Positions 16,418 to 25,758 of a DNA stretch of 64,000 nucleotides are shown in pieces; within the stretch, counting starts at the first letter, position 1; the number at the start of each line of letters is the position of its first letter. The position numbers and the translations under genes are program-made. The DNA is from Streptosporangium carneum. Its GTDB lineage: Bacteria; Actinomycetota; Actinomycetes; Streptosporangiales; Streptosporangiaceae. The stretch lies in contig NZ_BSEV01000014.1 of assembly GCF_027922005.1 (NCBI RefSeq), forward strand, positions 124,001 to 188,000. Reading direction: 5' to 3'. The notes beneath the pieces are model-generated. The model ran no database searches and was not told where the DNA came from. It saw nothing but the letters and a program-made list of their open reading frames with translations.

Positions 16418-19216
16418 ATGGCCTCGGAGCAGTCCAGCCAGTCACACCTGCCTCCGGCATGGCCGGACACGGCGGAGTCGACTCCGTCGTGGGCGAACGA
16501 CTCCCTTGGCACCAGTCCCCGGCTTCCTCTCCCCCAGGACGAGCCCCAGCGGGCCAACGGCTCTCCGCAGGCGTCCTCCGGCTCCGCCCGGACCTCTCCG
16601 GGCAACGGCTGGGACCAGGCGAGCAACCCCCAGACCGGCTGGGACCAGGCGAGCACCCCCCAGCCGACCGGTCGGGAGCAGGCGGGCGCGACACAGCCCG
16701 CCAACGGCTGGGACCAGACCGCCGCCCCCCAGCCGGGCAACGGCTGGGAGCAGGCGAGCAACCCCCAGACCGGCTGGGACCAGGCGAGCACCCCCCAGCC
16801 GACCGGCCGGGAGCAGGCGGGCGCGACACAGCCCGCCAACGGCTGGGACCAGACCGCCGCCCCCCAGCCGGGCAACGGCTGGGAGCAGGCGAGCAACCCC
16901 CAGACCGGCTGGGACCAGGCGAGCACCCCCCAGACCGGCGGCTGGGAGCAGGCGGGCGCGACGCAACCCGCCAACGGCTGGGACCAGGCGAACACATCCC
17001 AGCAGGAGAACGGCTGGAGCCAGGCGAGCACTCCTCAGCCGGGCGGCTGGGAGCAGGCGGGCGCTTCCCTGCCGGGTGAGGGCCAGGACAGGTCGGGCGC
17101 CCCCGAGCAGGGCGGCGGCTTCTCCCAGGCCTCCTCCCTCCCCGACTCCCCGCAGGCCCCCTCCGGCAACGGCTGGGACCAGGCGAGCAACCCCCAGGCC
17201 GGCGGCTGGGAGCAGGCGGGCGCGACGCAACCCGCCACCGGTTGGGAGCAGGCAGGCGCTCCCCAGCCGGACAACGACCGGGCACGCACGTCCTGGGCCA
17301 CCGGCAGCTGGGACCAGGCCTTCACCCCCATGCCGAAGGACGAGCTCCGGCAGGACTCCGCTCTGCCCGGCGAGCGGGAGAACACTCCGCCCGGCGAGCG
17401 GGAGACCCGGCCGCAGGACGCCGCGCCGACGGACGTCGAGGGCTGGCAGCCGTTGCCGCCGAGAGAGCCGGGAGCCTCGCTCTCCGCCGCGATCGCGGAA
17501 AGCGGAGCGTGGGAGCCGGTCGCCCGGACCGACAACGCCGTGTGGCCGTCGGCCGCGCAGCCGGAGGCCACCTGGCCGTCGAGCGCGCAGACCGACAGCG
17601 CGTGGCCGCCCGCCAACCCCGCCGCGAACGGCGCGAGCGACCCGAACGCCGGATGGCCCTCCGCCACCCCGGCGGACAACGCCGTGTGGCCTCCCGCCGC
17701 CTCGACGGACAACCCCGTCTGGCCCCCCGCGAACCCCGCGGAGAACTCCGGATGGCCGCCCGCCTCCTCCTCGGGCTCCTCCTCGGACGGCGGCGCGTGG
17801 CCGCCCGCGTCCCCCGCCGCGAACACCGGGAACGGCCTGAGCAACCCGAACGCGGGATGGCCCTCCGCCACCCCGGCGGACAACGCCGTGTGGCCGCCCG
17901 CCGCCTCGACGGACAACCCCGTCTGGCCACCCGCGAACCCCGCGGAGGCCCAGAGCCCGCTGACCTCCCCCGCCTGGGCGAACACCACGGCCCAGCCTCA
18001 GGGTGACCCCTTCGGGCAGGCCGCAGGGAACGGCGTCCCCCAGGGCGGCGGGGCCTCCCCCGGCGACGGCGCCGCCGGCTTCGGCGTGCCGAACAACCCG
18101 GCGGTGTGGGCCCTGGCGTCCGCGACCGACGCTCCCCCCGCCTCCCAGCCCGTCGCGCATCCCGCGCAGAACCCGCTCGGCGCACAGCACCCGGCTGACG
18201 GCGCGCACGCGCCGCAGGGCCAGCCGCTCGGTCCCGGCTACCAGCCCCTGCCGGGACAGCCCGGGCAGCCGCCGCAGGCCCAGCCCGGGCATCCGGGGGC
18301 GCCGGGGCAACCGCTCCAGGGACAGCCAGGGCACCACCTGAGCCAGGACCCGTCCGATCCCAACAGGCGCTTCGTCACCGCGGGCCAGATCAGCGGCCCG
18401 AAGACCCCGCCGCCCGAGCGTCAGCAGGAGCTGTGGGACACGGTCTTCGGCGACAACTACCAGGCCATGGGCGACGAGGACGAGCTTGAGGGGCAGGGCA
18501 GGCCGGTCTGGGTCTTCGCGCTCGTCGGCTCGGTGGTGATCGCGCTGGTCGGCGCGCTGCTCTGGGCGTTCATGGCCGGCCCGCTGGCCGCGACCAAGGA
18601 GGAGGACCCCGCTCCGCAGACCAAGCCCTCCGCCACCAAGAAGCCCACGGCCAAGCCTCAGACGATCGGCCGCCTGCCGCGCTTCCCCGGCAAGGCGTCG
18701 CCGGTCGCGGGCACCCTCCCCGACCAGGCCGCGGCGATCAGCGTGTCACGGCTCGGCGGCCCGTGGCGGCAGGACCAGCGGCGGACCGTGCCCACGGTCT
18801 ACGGCTTCACCACCCGCCAGTACGTCCCTGCGGGCACCGACTCGGCGGGCAGGGCGCAGTTCGCCCAGCTGATGTCGGGCGCGCTCTCGCCGCGGCTGAA
18901 GGACAAGTACACCTCGCCGGAGAACCTCGCTCCGGTGATCAACGCGGTGGCCTCCGGCGCGCGCAAGAAGTTCTTCCCCGAGGACAACAGCGCTCGCAAG
19001 ACCGCCCAGCAGACGTTGTCCGTCAACGGCCTGCCGGGACAGCTGGCCGCCTATGAGATCACCACCGGCGACTCGAAGACCACCATGGTCGTGGCAGTTG
19101 TGAGCACCGGCGCCGACCTGCCCTCTGTCGTCTACATGTCGGTGCCCGACAGCAAGAAGGAACTGCTGCCGGACATCAACACCGTCTTCAAGTCGATCCA
19201 GGCCGTGGCCTCCTGA
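16418..19216 (+). CDS. Repeat-rich Pro/Gln/Trp single-pass membrane protein
   Basis: This 932-residue protein has three parts. The first roughly 640 residues are low-complexity, with near-identical 45-residue repeats (units such as NGWDQASNPQ, TGREQAGATQ) and, later, two copies of a 68-residue AspAsnAla/TrpPro-rich block. Then comes a single transmembrane helix (VWVFALVGSVVIALVGALLW) after a short acidic stretch. The last roughly 210 residues form an extracellular domain ending PDINTVFKSIQAVAS. The C-terminal domain is shared with the protein at 54325-55458. The function is unknown; the topology suggests a cell-envelope protein with a long cytoplasmic tail. Start ATG 16418 follows GGAGGTAAGGA. 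Confidence 0.85.
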   Translation: MASEQSSQSHLPPAWPDTAESTPSWANDSLGTSPRLPLPQDEPQRANGSPQASSGSARTSPGNGWDQASNPQTGWDQASTPQPTGREQAGATQPANGWDQTAAPQPGNGWEQASNPQTGWDQASTPQPTGREQAGATQPANGWDQTAAPQPGNGWEQASNPQTGWDQASTPQTGGWEQAGATQPANGWDQANTSQQENGWSQASTPQPGGWEQAGASLPGEGQDRSGAPEQGGGFSQASSLPDSPQAPSGNGWDQASNPQAGGWEQAGATQPATGWEQAGAPQPDNDRARTSWATGSWDQAFTPMPKDELRQDSALPGERENTPPGERETRPQDAAPTDVEGWQPLPPREPGASLSAAIAESGAWEPVARTDNAVWPSAAQPEATWPSSAQTDSAWPPANPAANGASDPNAGWPSATPADNAVWPPAASTDNPVWPPANPAENSGWPPASSSGSSSDGGAWPPASPAANTGNGLSNPNAGWPSATPADNAVWPPAASTDNPVWPPANPAEAQSPLTSPAWANTTAQPQGDPFGQAAGNGVPQGGGASPGDGAAGFGVPNNPAVWALASATDAPPASQPVAHPAQNPLGAQHPADGAHAPQGQPLGPGYQPLPGQPGQPPQAQPGHPGAPGQPLQGQPGHHLSQDPSDPNRRFVTAGQISGPKTPPPERQQELWDTVFGDNYQAMGDEDELEGQGRPVWVFALVGSVVIALVGALLWAFMAGPLAATKEEDPAPQTKPSATKKPTAKPQTIGRLPRFPGKASPVAGTLPDQAAAISVSRLGGPWRQDQRRTVPTVYGFTTRQYVPAGTDSAGRAQFAQLMSGALSPRLKDKYTSPENLAPVINAVASGARKKFFPEDNSARKTAQQTLSVNGLPGQLAAYEITTGDSKTTMVVAVVSTGADLPSVVYMSVPDSKKELLPDINTVFKSIQAVAS
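16601..16945 (+). repeat. 135-bp coding tandem repeat
   Basis: Units begin GGCAACGGCTGGGA at 16601, 16736 and 16871, exactly 135 bp (45 codons) apart. The first two are nearly identical at DNA level; the third diverges after about 75 bp. Shorter derivatives continue to about 17260. High DNA identity implies recent expansion or gene conversion. Confidence 0.9.
17641..17948 (+). repeat. 204-bp-spaced coding direct repeat
   Basis: A block of about 104 bp starting CCCGAACGC at 17641 recurs at 17845 with few changes, 204 bp (68 codons) apart. It encodes the Trp-Pro-rich part of the membrane protein. Confidence 0.85.
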
Positions 19217-19244
19217 CCTTCGGAGGCGGCCTCGGAGAGCGGCG

Positions 19245-20531
19245 TCAGAACTCGCAGGCCATGTGCTTGACGCCGTTGATGAAGCTGGAGTAGAGCCGCT
19301 CCGGCCTGCCGCCCTCGATCCGTGGGAGGCGGCGGAGCAGCTCGCGGAACATCACGGTGATCTCACGGCGGGCCAGATGGGCGCCCAGGCAGAAGTGCGG
19401 CCCCGGCCCGCCGTACCCGACGTGGGGGTTGGGGCTGCGGGTGACGTCGAAGCGCAGCGGGTCGGCGAAGACGCTCTCGTCGCGGTTGGCGGCCCAGTAG
19501 TACAGGACGACCTTCTGACCCTCCCGGTAGAGCTGGCCGTTCATCTCGTGGTCCCTGGTGACCTTGCGGCGCATGAAGTTCACCGGGGAGGCCAGGCGGA
19601 CGATCTCCTCGACCGCCCCCGGCAGCCCCTCCTCGAGGTCGGCCAGGAGCAGCGCGCGCTGGTCGGGGTTGCGGGTGAGCAGGTGCAGGCCGTGCGAGAT
19701 GGCGTTGCGCGTCGTCTCGTTGCCCGCCACGACCAGCAGGATGAAGAACGAGCCGAGCTCCTGAGCGGTCAGCCTCTCGCCGTCGATGTTGGCGTTGACC
19801 AGCGACGAGATGAGATCGCCCGTGGGGTGCTCGGCGCGGTGGGCGGCGAGGTCCTGGACGAGTCGCTGCAGGTCCATCCCGGCGGTCAGCAGCTTCTCCG
19901 CGGCGGTGTTCATGTCGCCGCCGCCGTACTCGGGGTCGAAGCCGCCGAGGATCAGGTTGGACCGGTCGAAGACGAAGCCGTAGTCCTTCTCCGGGATTCC
20001 CATCATGTCGCAGATGATCTTCAGGGGGAGCCTGGCCGCGACCTCGGTGACGAAGTCGCAGCCGGGCCCCTTGGCGATCAGGTCGTCCACGATACGCGCG
20101 GCGGCCGTCTCGACGTCGGCTTCGAACTGCCCGATCATCCTGGGGGTGAACGCCCGGGAGACGATCCTGCGGAGCCTGGCGTGCCGGGGGTCGTCCATGT
20201 TGATCATCGATCCGAAGTACTCGGTGAACTCCGGAGGCATGTCCGGGATGTTGGTCGCCCCGCCGCCGCCCGAGCAGAACACCTCGGGGTTGCGGCTCGC
20301 CTCCAGGATGTCGGCGTGCTTGACCAGCGCGTAGTAGCCGGGCCCCTTCGGCGCGAAGGAGACCTCCATCTCCTCGTAGAAGGCGGGGCGGTCCAGGCCG
20401 CGCAGCAACTGAAAGGCGTGCTCCCGCTCTCGCACGGGCCTGGCCCAGAAGTCGTAGTCCGACAGGTCGAAGTCGGCGGCGGAGGTGATCGTCTTCCGCC
20501 CGGCAGGCGTCACGCTCATACCGTCAATCAT
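19245..20531 (-). CDS. Cytochrome P450 (first of tandem pair)
   Basis: This 428-residue soluble bacterial P450 has the I-helix motif AGNETTRNA, the K-helix EEIVR (ExxR) and the heme-binding loop YGGPGPHFCLGAH with the axial Cys381. The segment FGSMINMDDPRHARLRRIVSR resembles the CYP124/125/142 group, which oxidises the terminal methyl of branched lipids and sterol side chains; this is a resemblance only. It is closely similar throughout to the next gene, from which it is separated by 33 bp, so the pair arose by duplication. An electron donor is not encoded nearby. The exact start (20531 or ATG at 20519) is unclear because no good ribosome site is visible. Confidence 0.93.
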   Translation of the reverse strand: MIDGMSVTPAGRKTITSAADFDLSDYDFWARPVREREHAFQLLRGLDRPAFYEEMEVSFAPKGPGYYALVKHADILEASRNPEVFCSGGGGATNIPDMPPEFTEYFGSMINMDDPRHARLRRIVSRAFTPRMIGQFEADVETAAARIVDDLIAKGPGCDFVTEVAARLPLKIICDMMGIPEKDYGFVFDRSNLILGGFDPEYGGGDMNTAAEKLLTAGMDLQRLVQDLAAHRAEHPTGDLISSLVNANIDGERLTAQELGSFFILLVVAGNETTRNAISHGLHLLTRNPDQRALLLADLEEGLPGAVEEIVRLASPVNFMRRKVTRDHEMNGQLYREGQKVVLYYWAANRDESVFADPLRFDVTRSPNPHVGYGGPGPHFCLGAHLARREITVMFRELLRRLPRIEGGRPERLYSSFINGVKHMACEF

Positions 20532-20564
20532 TTTCGCAAGCGACCACTTACGTCAATGAGCGAC

Positions 20565-21800
20565 TCAGAAGTCGCATTCGAGGCGTTTGATGCCGTTGAT
20601 GAAGCTGGAGCGCAGGCGGACGGGCTCGCCGATGGAGCGGATCTGCGGAAGCCGGGTGAACAGCTCGCGGAACATCACGACGATCTCGCGGCGGGCCAGG
20701 TGGGCGCCCAGGCAGAAGTGCGGCCCCGGGCCGCCGAAGGCCACGTGGGCCCCTCCCGCACGCCGGATGTCGAAGCGGTAGGGGTCGGCGAAGACGCTCT
20801 CGTCACGGTTGGCCGCCCAGTAGTAGAGCAGCACCTTGTCGCCCTTGCGGTAGGGGTGGCCGTTCATCTCGTGGTCGCGGGTGAGGGTGCGGCGCATCCA
20901 GGCCACCGGCGAGGCCAGGCGGACGATCTCCTCGACCGCCCCGGGCAGGCGTCCCTCGAGGTCCTCCAGGAGCAGCGCGCGCTGGTCGGGGTTGTCGGTG
21001 AACAGCTGCAGGCCGTGCGAGATGGCGTTGCGCGTGGTCTCGTTACCCGCGACGACCAGCAGGATGAAGAACGAGCCGAGCTCCTGCATCGTCAGCTTCT
21101 CGCCGTCGATGTTGGCGCTGGTCAGAGAGGTGATGAGGTTGTCGCCGCCCTCCGCGGCCAGGGAGACGACGAGGTCCTGCAGCCGCTGGCCCGCGCCGAG
21201 GAGCAGCTCCGCGGCGCGGCTGACGTCCTCGATGAACTCCGGATCGCCGCCGGACAGGATGATGTTGGAGGCGTCGAACACCGTCTGGTAGTGCTCGGCG
21301 CCGATGCCCATCATGTCGCAGATGATCTTCAAGGGAAGCTTGGTGGCCACCTCGGTGACGAAGTCGCAGCCGGGCCCCTTGACGATCAGGTCGTCCACGA
21401 TCCGGCCCGCCTCCTTCCGCACGTCGTCCTCGAACCGCCCGATCATCCTGGGGGTGAACGCCCGGGAGACGATCCTGCGGAGCCTGGCGTGCCGGGGATC
21501 GTCCATGTTGATCATCGACCCGAAGTACTCACCGAACTCCGGCCCCAGGTCGTGGATGGCGGTGGCGCCGCGCCCCGAGGAGAAGATCTCCGGGTTGCGG
21601 CTGGCCTCGACGATGTCGGCGTGCCGGACCAGGGCGTAGTAGCCCGTTCCGCCGGGAAGGGCGAAGCTGATGTCCGGCTCGGCGAACCTGACCGGGGCAG
21701 GCTGGGCGCGCAGCAGCGCGAAGGCCTCCTCCCGCTCGGCCATCGGCCGCTCCCAGAAGGCGACGTCCGAAAGGTCGATGTCCGCCAGCGAAACAGTCAC
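20565..21800 (-). CDS. Cytochrome P450 (second of tandem pair)
   Basis: This 411-residue paralogue of the downstream P450 has the same motifs: AGNETTRNA, EEIVR and FGGPGPHFCLGAH (Cys363). The GTG at 21800 is chosen because GGGGG lies 5 nt upstream and the N-terminus then aligns with its partner (SLADIDLSDVAFW). It probably leads a two-gene transcript ending at 19245. The differing B-C and F-G regions suggest distinct substrate specificity. A role with the GMC oxidoreductase, acyl-CoA synthetase and racemase genes further right, in omega-oxidation of a branched lipid, is an inference from context. Confidence 0.94.
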   Translation of the reverse strand: MTVSLADIDLSDVAFWERPMAEREEAFALLRAQPAPVRFAEPDISFALPGGTGYYALVRHADIVEASRNPEIFSSGRGATAIHDLGPEFGEYFGSMINMDDPRHARLRRIVSRAFTPRMIGRFEDDVRKEAGRIVDDLIVKGPGCDFVTEVATKLPLKIICDMMGIGAEHYQTVFDASNIILSGGDPEFIEDVSRAAELLLGAGQRLQDLVVSLAAEGGDNLITSLTSANIDGEKLTMQELGSFFILLVVAGNETTRNAISHGLQLFTDNPDQRALLLEDLEGRLPGAVEEIVRLASPVAWMRRTLTRDHEMNGHPYRKGDKVLLYYWAANRDESVFADPYRFDIRRAGGAHVAFGGPGPHFCLGAHLARREIVVMFRELFTRLPQIRSIGEPVRLRSSFINGIKRLECDF

Positions 21801-22173
21801 ACCAGCCCCCAATAGAATCGCATTCGGCTTGCCGATCCTGCCACGACCTTTCGCCCCCACCAATTCAGGACGAGGTCACCCATTTCGCGAGGTCAATCCA
21901 GCTGGAGAGAGCGTCCTGCCCGCTCCCCATGGGCGGAACCTAACACCGGCTTGGCGGCGAGGAGGCCAGGATTTCCCTCAGAGCGCCTCGCGGATCGGAA
22001 ATCGTCACGCGGCGGGAACAGTGGCCCCGCCCGCCGGACACGCGGCGGACGGTCCGGCGGGCACTGTAACGGGCACTACGGCGGGCACTGTGACGGGCCT
22101 GCGGCGGGCACTGCGGCGGACGGTCCGGCGGGCACTGCGACAGGCGCTGCGACAGGCGCTGCGGCGGGTCGCC
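21801..22173. other. P450 promoter region with GGGCACTG micro-repeats
   Basis: The right part (about 22045-22170) is a patchwork of GGCGGGCACTG and GGCGCTGCGACA units at irregular 12- to 30-bp spacing, just after the stop of the GMC oxidoreductase gene. The left part should hold the P450 promoter. No gene is supported. Confidence 0.6.
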
Positions 22174-23775
22174 TCACGGGGCTCCGGCGACGAGGTCGGC
22201 CGCCCTTTCGGCGATCATGACGGTGGGGGCGTGGGTGTGGCCCCGGTTGATGACCGGCATGATCGAGGCGTCGGCGACGCGGAGCGCCTCGACGCCGCGC
22301 ACCCTCAGCTCCGGATCGACGACCGCGTCGGCGTCCTCGCCCATCCGGCAGGTTCCGACCGGGTGGTAGAGGGTCTCGCTGCGCTCGCGGATCCAGCGGA
22401 CGAGCTCCTCGTCGCTCTCCGCGCCCCAGTAGGGGTTCATCGGCGGCCCGGCGAACGGCAGGAGCGCCGCGGTCGCGAACAGCTCCTTGGCCTTCCTCAG
22501 CCCGGCGACCTGCCTTCTGACGTCCGCCTCCGCCGTCAGGTACGCGGGGTCGATCACCACGTCACGGCCTTCGAGGAAGACACGGCCCCTGCTCTCGGGA
22601 CGCAGGAGGATCGAGGCGATGGTCAGGCCGTGACCGGGCGGCGGGGTGAGGCCGTGGTCGATGAAGGGGCCGGGGGCGAAGATCAGCTCGATGTCGGGGG
22701 CGGGCTCCCCCGCTGACGTCCTGATGAAGGCCACCGCCTCGCCGACGTTCGAGGTGAGCATGCCGCTCCGGCCGACCAGGAAGCGCAGCAGGTTGCCGAC
22801 CGACTCGGCGCCCGCGAGCGTGACCGGCCTGGGGCAGTGCAGGATGACGCCCGAGGCCAGGTGGTCCTGGAGGTTGGCGCCGACCTGGGGAAGGTCGTGG
22901 ACGGGCTCGATCCCCTGAGCGAGCAGTTCGTCGGCCGCGCCGACGCCGGACAGCATCAGCAGGTGCGGCGAGCCGATCGCCCCCGCCGCCAGGACGACCT
23001 CCCTGCGCGCCCGCACGATCGTGCCGCCGCCGTTCCCCTGGCTCCCGGCGCTCCCGCCTCGCCCGTCGCCTCCGGTGGCCGCCTGGCCGTACTCCACCCC
23101 GGTCGCGCGCCCGTCCTCGATCACCACCCTGCGCACGTGGCAGGAGGTCAGCACCGCGAGGTTGGGCCTTCTCGCCGCGGGTTTCAGGTAGGCGTCGGCG
23201 GAGCTGCAGCGGCGGCCCCTGTCCTGGGTGACGGGGGTCTGGGAACAGCCCTCGTTCGAGGGGCCGTTCAGCTCGTCGAGGCGGTTCAGCCCGAGCTCCT
23301 CACAGGCCCGCAGGAACACCGCGGTCATCGGGTTGGGGCTGCGCAGTTCGGAGATGCGGATCGGCCCCGCCGTGCCGTACACGTCACCGTGGTTGGAGCC
23401 GACACGGCGCTCGGCCCTGCGGAAGTACGGCAGGACCTCGTCGTACGACCAGCCGGGCACCTCCCACCCGTCGTAGTCGGCCCGGTGGCCCCGCACCCAC
23501 ATCTGGGCGTTCATCGACGAGGAGCCGCCGAGCATCCGGCCGCGCGGCCAGTAGAGCCGCCTGCCGGAGAGGCCTGACTGTTCGACGGTGGTGAAGCCCC
23601 AGTCGCAGCTGGTCTTGAAGAGCTTGGCGAACCCGGCCGGCATCCGGACCTCCAGCCTGTCGGCCGCGCCCCCCGCCTCGATCAGGGCCACCGTCGTCGC
23701 GGGGTCGGCGGACAGCCGGTTGGCCAGCACGCACCCCGCGGATCCCGCCCCTACGATCACATAGTCGTACTCCAC
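22174..23775 (-). CDS. GMC family FAD-dependent oxidoreductase (choline dehydrogenase/alcohol oxidase type)
   Basis: This 533-residue flavoenzyme has the N-terminal dinucleotide fold (VEYDYVIVGAGSAGCVLANRL), GMC signature 1 (WPRGRMLGGSSSMNAQMWVRG), signature 2 (GAIGSPHLLMLSGVG) and the C-terminal active-site region (LYHPVGTCRMG and INRGHTHAPTVMIAERAAD). It oxidises an alcohol to the aldehyde; the substrate is unknown. The GTG at 23775 puts the Rossmann motif at residue 5 and has AAGGGG upstream; an ATG at 23838 is an alternative. It is divergent from the acyl-CoA synthetase, with a perfect palindrome between them. A product of P450 hydroxylation would be a sensible substrate (inference). Confidence 0.93.
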   Translation of the reverse strand: MEYDYVIVGAGSAGCVLANRLSADPATTVALIEAGGAADRLEVRMPAGFAKLFKTSCDWGFTTVEQSGLSGRRLYWPRGRMLGGSSSMNAQMWVRGHRADYDGWEVPGWSYDEVLPYFRRAERRVGSNHGDVYGTAGPIRISELRSPNPMTAVFLRACEELGLNRLDELNGPSNEGCSQTPVTQDRGRRCSSADAYLKPAARRPNLAVLTSCHVRRVVIEDGRATGVEYGQAATGGDGRGGSAGSQGNGGGTIVRARREVVLAAGAIGSPHLLMLSGVGAADELLAQGIEPVHDLPQVGANLQDHLASGVILHCPRPVTLAGAESVGNLLRFLVGRSGMLTSNVGEAVAFIRTSAGEPAPDIELIFAPGPFIDHGLTPPPGHGLTIASILLRPESRGRVFLEGRDVVIDPAYLTAEADVRRQVAGLRKAKELFATAALLPFAGPPMNPYWGAESDEELVRWIRERSETLYHPVGTCRMGEDADAVVDPELRVRGVEALRVADASIMPVINRGHTHAPTVMIAERAADLVAGAP

Positions 23776-23882
23776 GTGCCCACTGCCCCTTCGTCGCACG
23801 AACGGACGACCGCCTCCCCCCGGTAAGCGGGCTCTCATCTGCTTACCCCGAGTGGTTTTACGCGTCAATTCGTAATCGCTGT

Positions 23883-23898
23883 TACCTACCGGTAGGTA
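23883..23898. promoter_or_regulatory. Perfect 16-bp palindrome, TetR-type operator
   Basis: TACCTACCGGTAGGTA is a perfect palindrome lying 107 bp before the GMC gene and 52 bp before the acyl-CoA synthetase. Its form (TACC...GGTA around CCGG) is typical of operators of TetR-family lipid regulators. No regulator gene is adjacent, so control would be in trans. Confidence 0.7.
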
Positions 23899-23950
23899 TC
23901 TCGGCCTGAAAAGATGAGACGGGTTAGAGCCTGCTCGGAGGAGGACGCCC

Positions 23951-25486
23951 ATGCTCAATCTGTCGATCGTCCTGGAGGACAGCGCCCGTCAGCAGCCCGA
24001 CCGCGTCGCACTCGTCTTCGGCGACCTGCGGCTGCCGTACTCCCTGGTCGACACCATCGCCAACCAGGTCGCCAACCTGCTGGTCTCCAGAGGCGTCGGC
24101 AAGGGGGACAAGGTCGCACTGGCCTGCCCGAACCTCCCCTACTTCCCCTTCGCCTACTACGGCATCCTCAAGACGGGCGCCACGGTCGTGCCGCTCAACG
24201 TGCTGTTGCAGTCCAGGGAGATCGCCTACCACCTCCAGGACTCCGAGGCCAAGGCCTTCTTCTGCTTCGAGGGCACCCCCGAGCTGCCGCTGGGCGAGCG
24301 CGGCAGGGCGGGCTTCGAGGAGGCGACGGCGACGGAGCACTTCTTCGTGCTCCCCGCCACCGCCTTCGCCACCGAGTCCGAGTACGGCGAGACCCTGTGG
24401 GCGGCGCTGGACGGCGTGTCCGGCGAGTTCCAGACCGTGCAGACCGCGCCGGACGACACGGCGGTGATCCTCTACACCAGCGGCACCACGGGCCAGCCGA
24501 AGGGCGCCGAGCTGAGCCACCAGAACATGCTGCTCAACGCCATGGTCTCCGACGAGATGTTCCCGCGCTCCGAGGGGGGCGACGCCTTCCTGGCCGCGCT
24601 GCCGCTGTTCCACTCCTTCGGCCAGACCACCGTGATGAACCTGGGCTTCCGGCGCCGGGCCACCGTGGTGCTCATGCCGCGCTTCGAGCCGGGCCCGGCC
24701 CTGGAGCTGATGCGCACGGAGGGCGTCACGCTGTTCGCGGGCGTGCCGACGATGTACTGGGCCATGCTGACGAAGATCCACACCGACGGCGACGAGGTGC
24801 CCACCTCGTTGAAGGTCCCGGTCTCCGGTGGGGCCTCGCTGCCCGCCGAGGTGCTCAGGGACTTCGAGGACACCTTCGGCATCGGCATCCTGGAGGGCTA
24901 CGGCCTGTCGGAGACCTCTCCCGTGGCCAGCTTCAACCAGCTCGGCAGGCCGACCAAGCCCGGCACCATCGGCACGCCGATCTGGGGCGTGGAGATGAGG
25001 CTGATCGACGGGGACTGGAAGACGGTCGAGGGCGACGAGCCCGGGGAGATCGCGATCCGCGGCCACAACGTGATGAAGGGCTACTACAACCGTCCCGAGG
25101 CGACCGCGGAGGCCATGAACGACGGCTGGTTCCGCACCGGCGACATCGCGGTACGCGACGCCGACGGCTACTACACGATCATCGACCGAGCCAAGGACAT
25201 GATCATCAGGGGCGGTTTCAACGTCTACCCGCGCGAACTCGAGGAGGTCCTGATGACCCATCCCGAGGTCTCCCTCGCCGCGGTGGTCGGCGTCCCCAAC
25301 GACTCGCACGGCGAGGAGGTCAAGGCCTACGTCATCCGCGTCCAGGGGGCGGAGCTCACCGAGGAGGACCTGGTCGCCTGGTCGAAGGAGAACATGGCGG
25401 CCTACAAGTATCCGCGCCTCGTCGAGTTCCGTGACGCTCTCCCGATGACGGCCACCGGCAAGATCCTCAAGCGCGAGCTGAGGTAG
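23951..25486 (+). CDS. Long-chain acyl-CoA synthetase / AMP-dependent ligase
   Basis: This 511-residue adenylating enzyme activates a carboxylic acid to its CoA thioester via an acyl-AMP. Motifs are the P-loop-like ILYTSGTTGQPKGAELSH, the substrate-pocket block EGYGLSETSPV, the hinge DRAKDMIIRGGFNVYPRE and the C-terminal catalytic lysine in TATGKILKREL. The length fits the FadD class. The ATG at 23951 has GGAGGAGG upstream. It is divergent from the GMC oxidoreductase across a shared operator and converges on tmsB across a terminator hairpin. Substrate chain length cannot be told from sequence. Confidence 0.95.
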   Translation: MLNLSIVLEDSARQQPDRVALVFGDLRLPYSLVDTIANQVANLLVSRGVGKGDKVALACPNLPYFPFAYYGILKTGATVVPLNVLLQSREIAYHLQDSEAKAFFCFEGTPELPLGERGRAGFEEATATEHFFVLPATAFATESEYGETLWAALDGVSGEFQTVQTAPDDTAVILYTSGTTGQPKGAELSHQNMLLNAMVSDEMFPRSEGGDAFLAALPLFHSFGQTTVMNLGFRRRATVVLMPRFEPGPALELMRTEGVTLFAGVPTMYWAMLTKIHTDGDEVPTSLKVPVSGGASLPAEVLRDFEDTFGIGILEGYGLSETSPVASFNQLGRPTKPGTIGTPIWGVEMRLIDGDWKTVEGDEPGEIAIRGHNVMKGYYNRPEATAEAMNDGWFRTGDIAVRDADGYYTIIDRAKDMIIRGGFNVYPRELEEVLMTHPEVSLAAVVGVPNDSHGEEVKAYVIRVQGAELTEEDLVAWSKENMAAYKYPRLVEFRDALPMTATGKILKRELR

Positions 25487-25628
25487 GGGCCAGGAGAGGC
25501 CGCCGCGCTTTCCCACGACAACTGGATACCGCCGCGAAGACCGTTCTCGAAAGCGGTTCGGGAAAAGCCGGGGCACGGCCGTCGGCGACGGCGACCGGGG
25601 CGGTCACCGCGAACGGCCGTTGACGCCA

Positions 25629-25660
25629 GACGCCCAGCCGGGTCTCCCCGGCCGGGCGTC
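25629..25660. terminator. Bidirectional terminator hairpin
   Basis: A 14-position stem (25629-25642 with 25647-25660, one A-C mismatch) closes a TCTC loop between the convergent acyl-CoA synthetase and tmsB genes. Confidence 0.7.
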
Positions 25661-25758
25661 CAGCCGAACTCTCAACCGCCCGCCCCCGGCGGACGATCCC
25701 CGAAGGGCCCTGGAATCCGGCGTCGCCGACGCGAGCCTTTCGGGGCCGGGGCCGCGCG

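Noticed and set aside
16601..17260. CRISPR-like array
   Set aside because: The 135-bp units are in-frame coding repeats with no short constant repeat and unique spacers, and no cas genes are near.
19263..21815. 850-codon rightward frame opposite the two P450 genes
   Set aside because: Shadow of the P450 pair; its internal repetition simply mirrors the P450 duplication.
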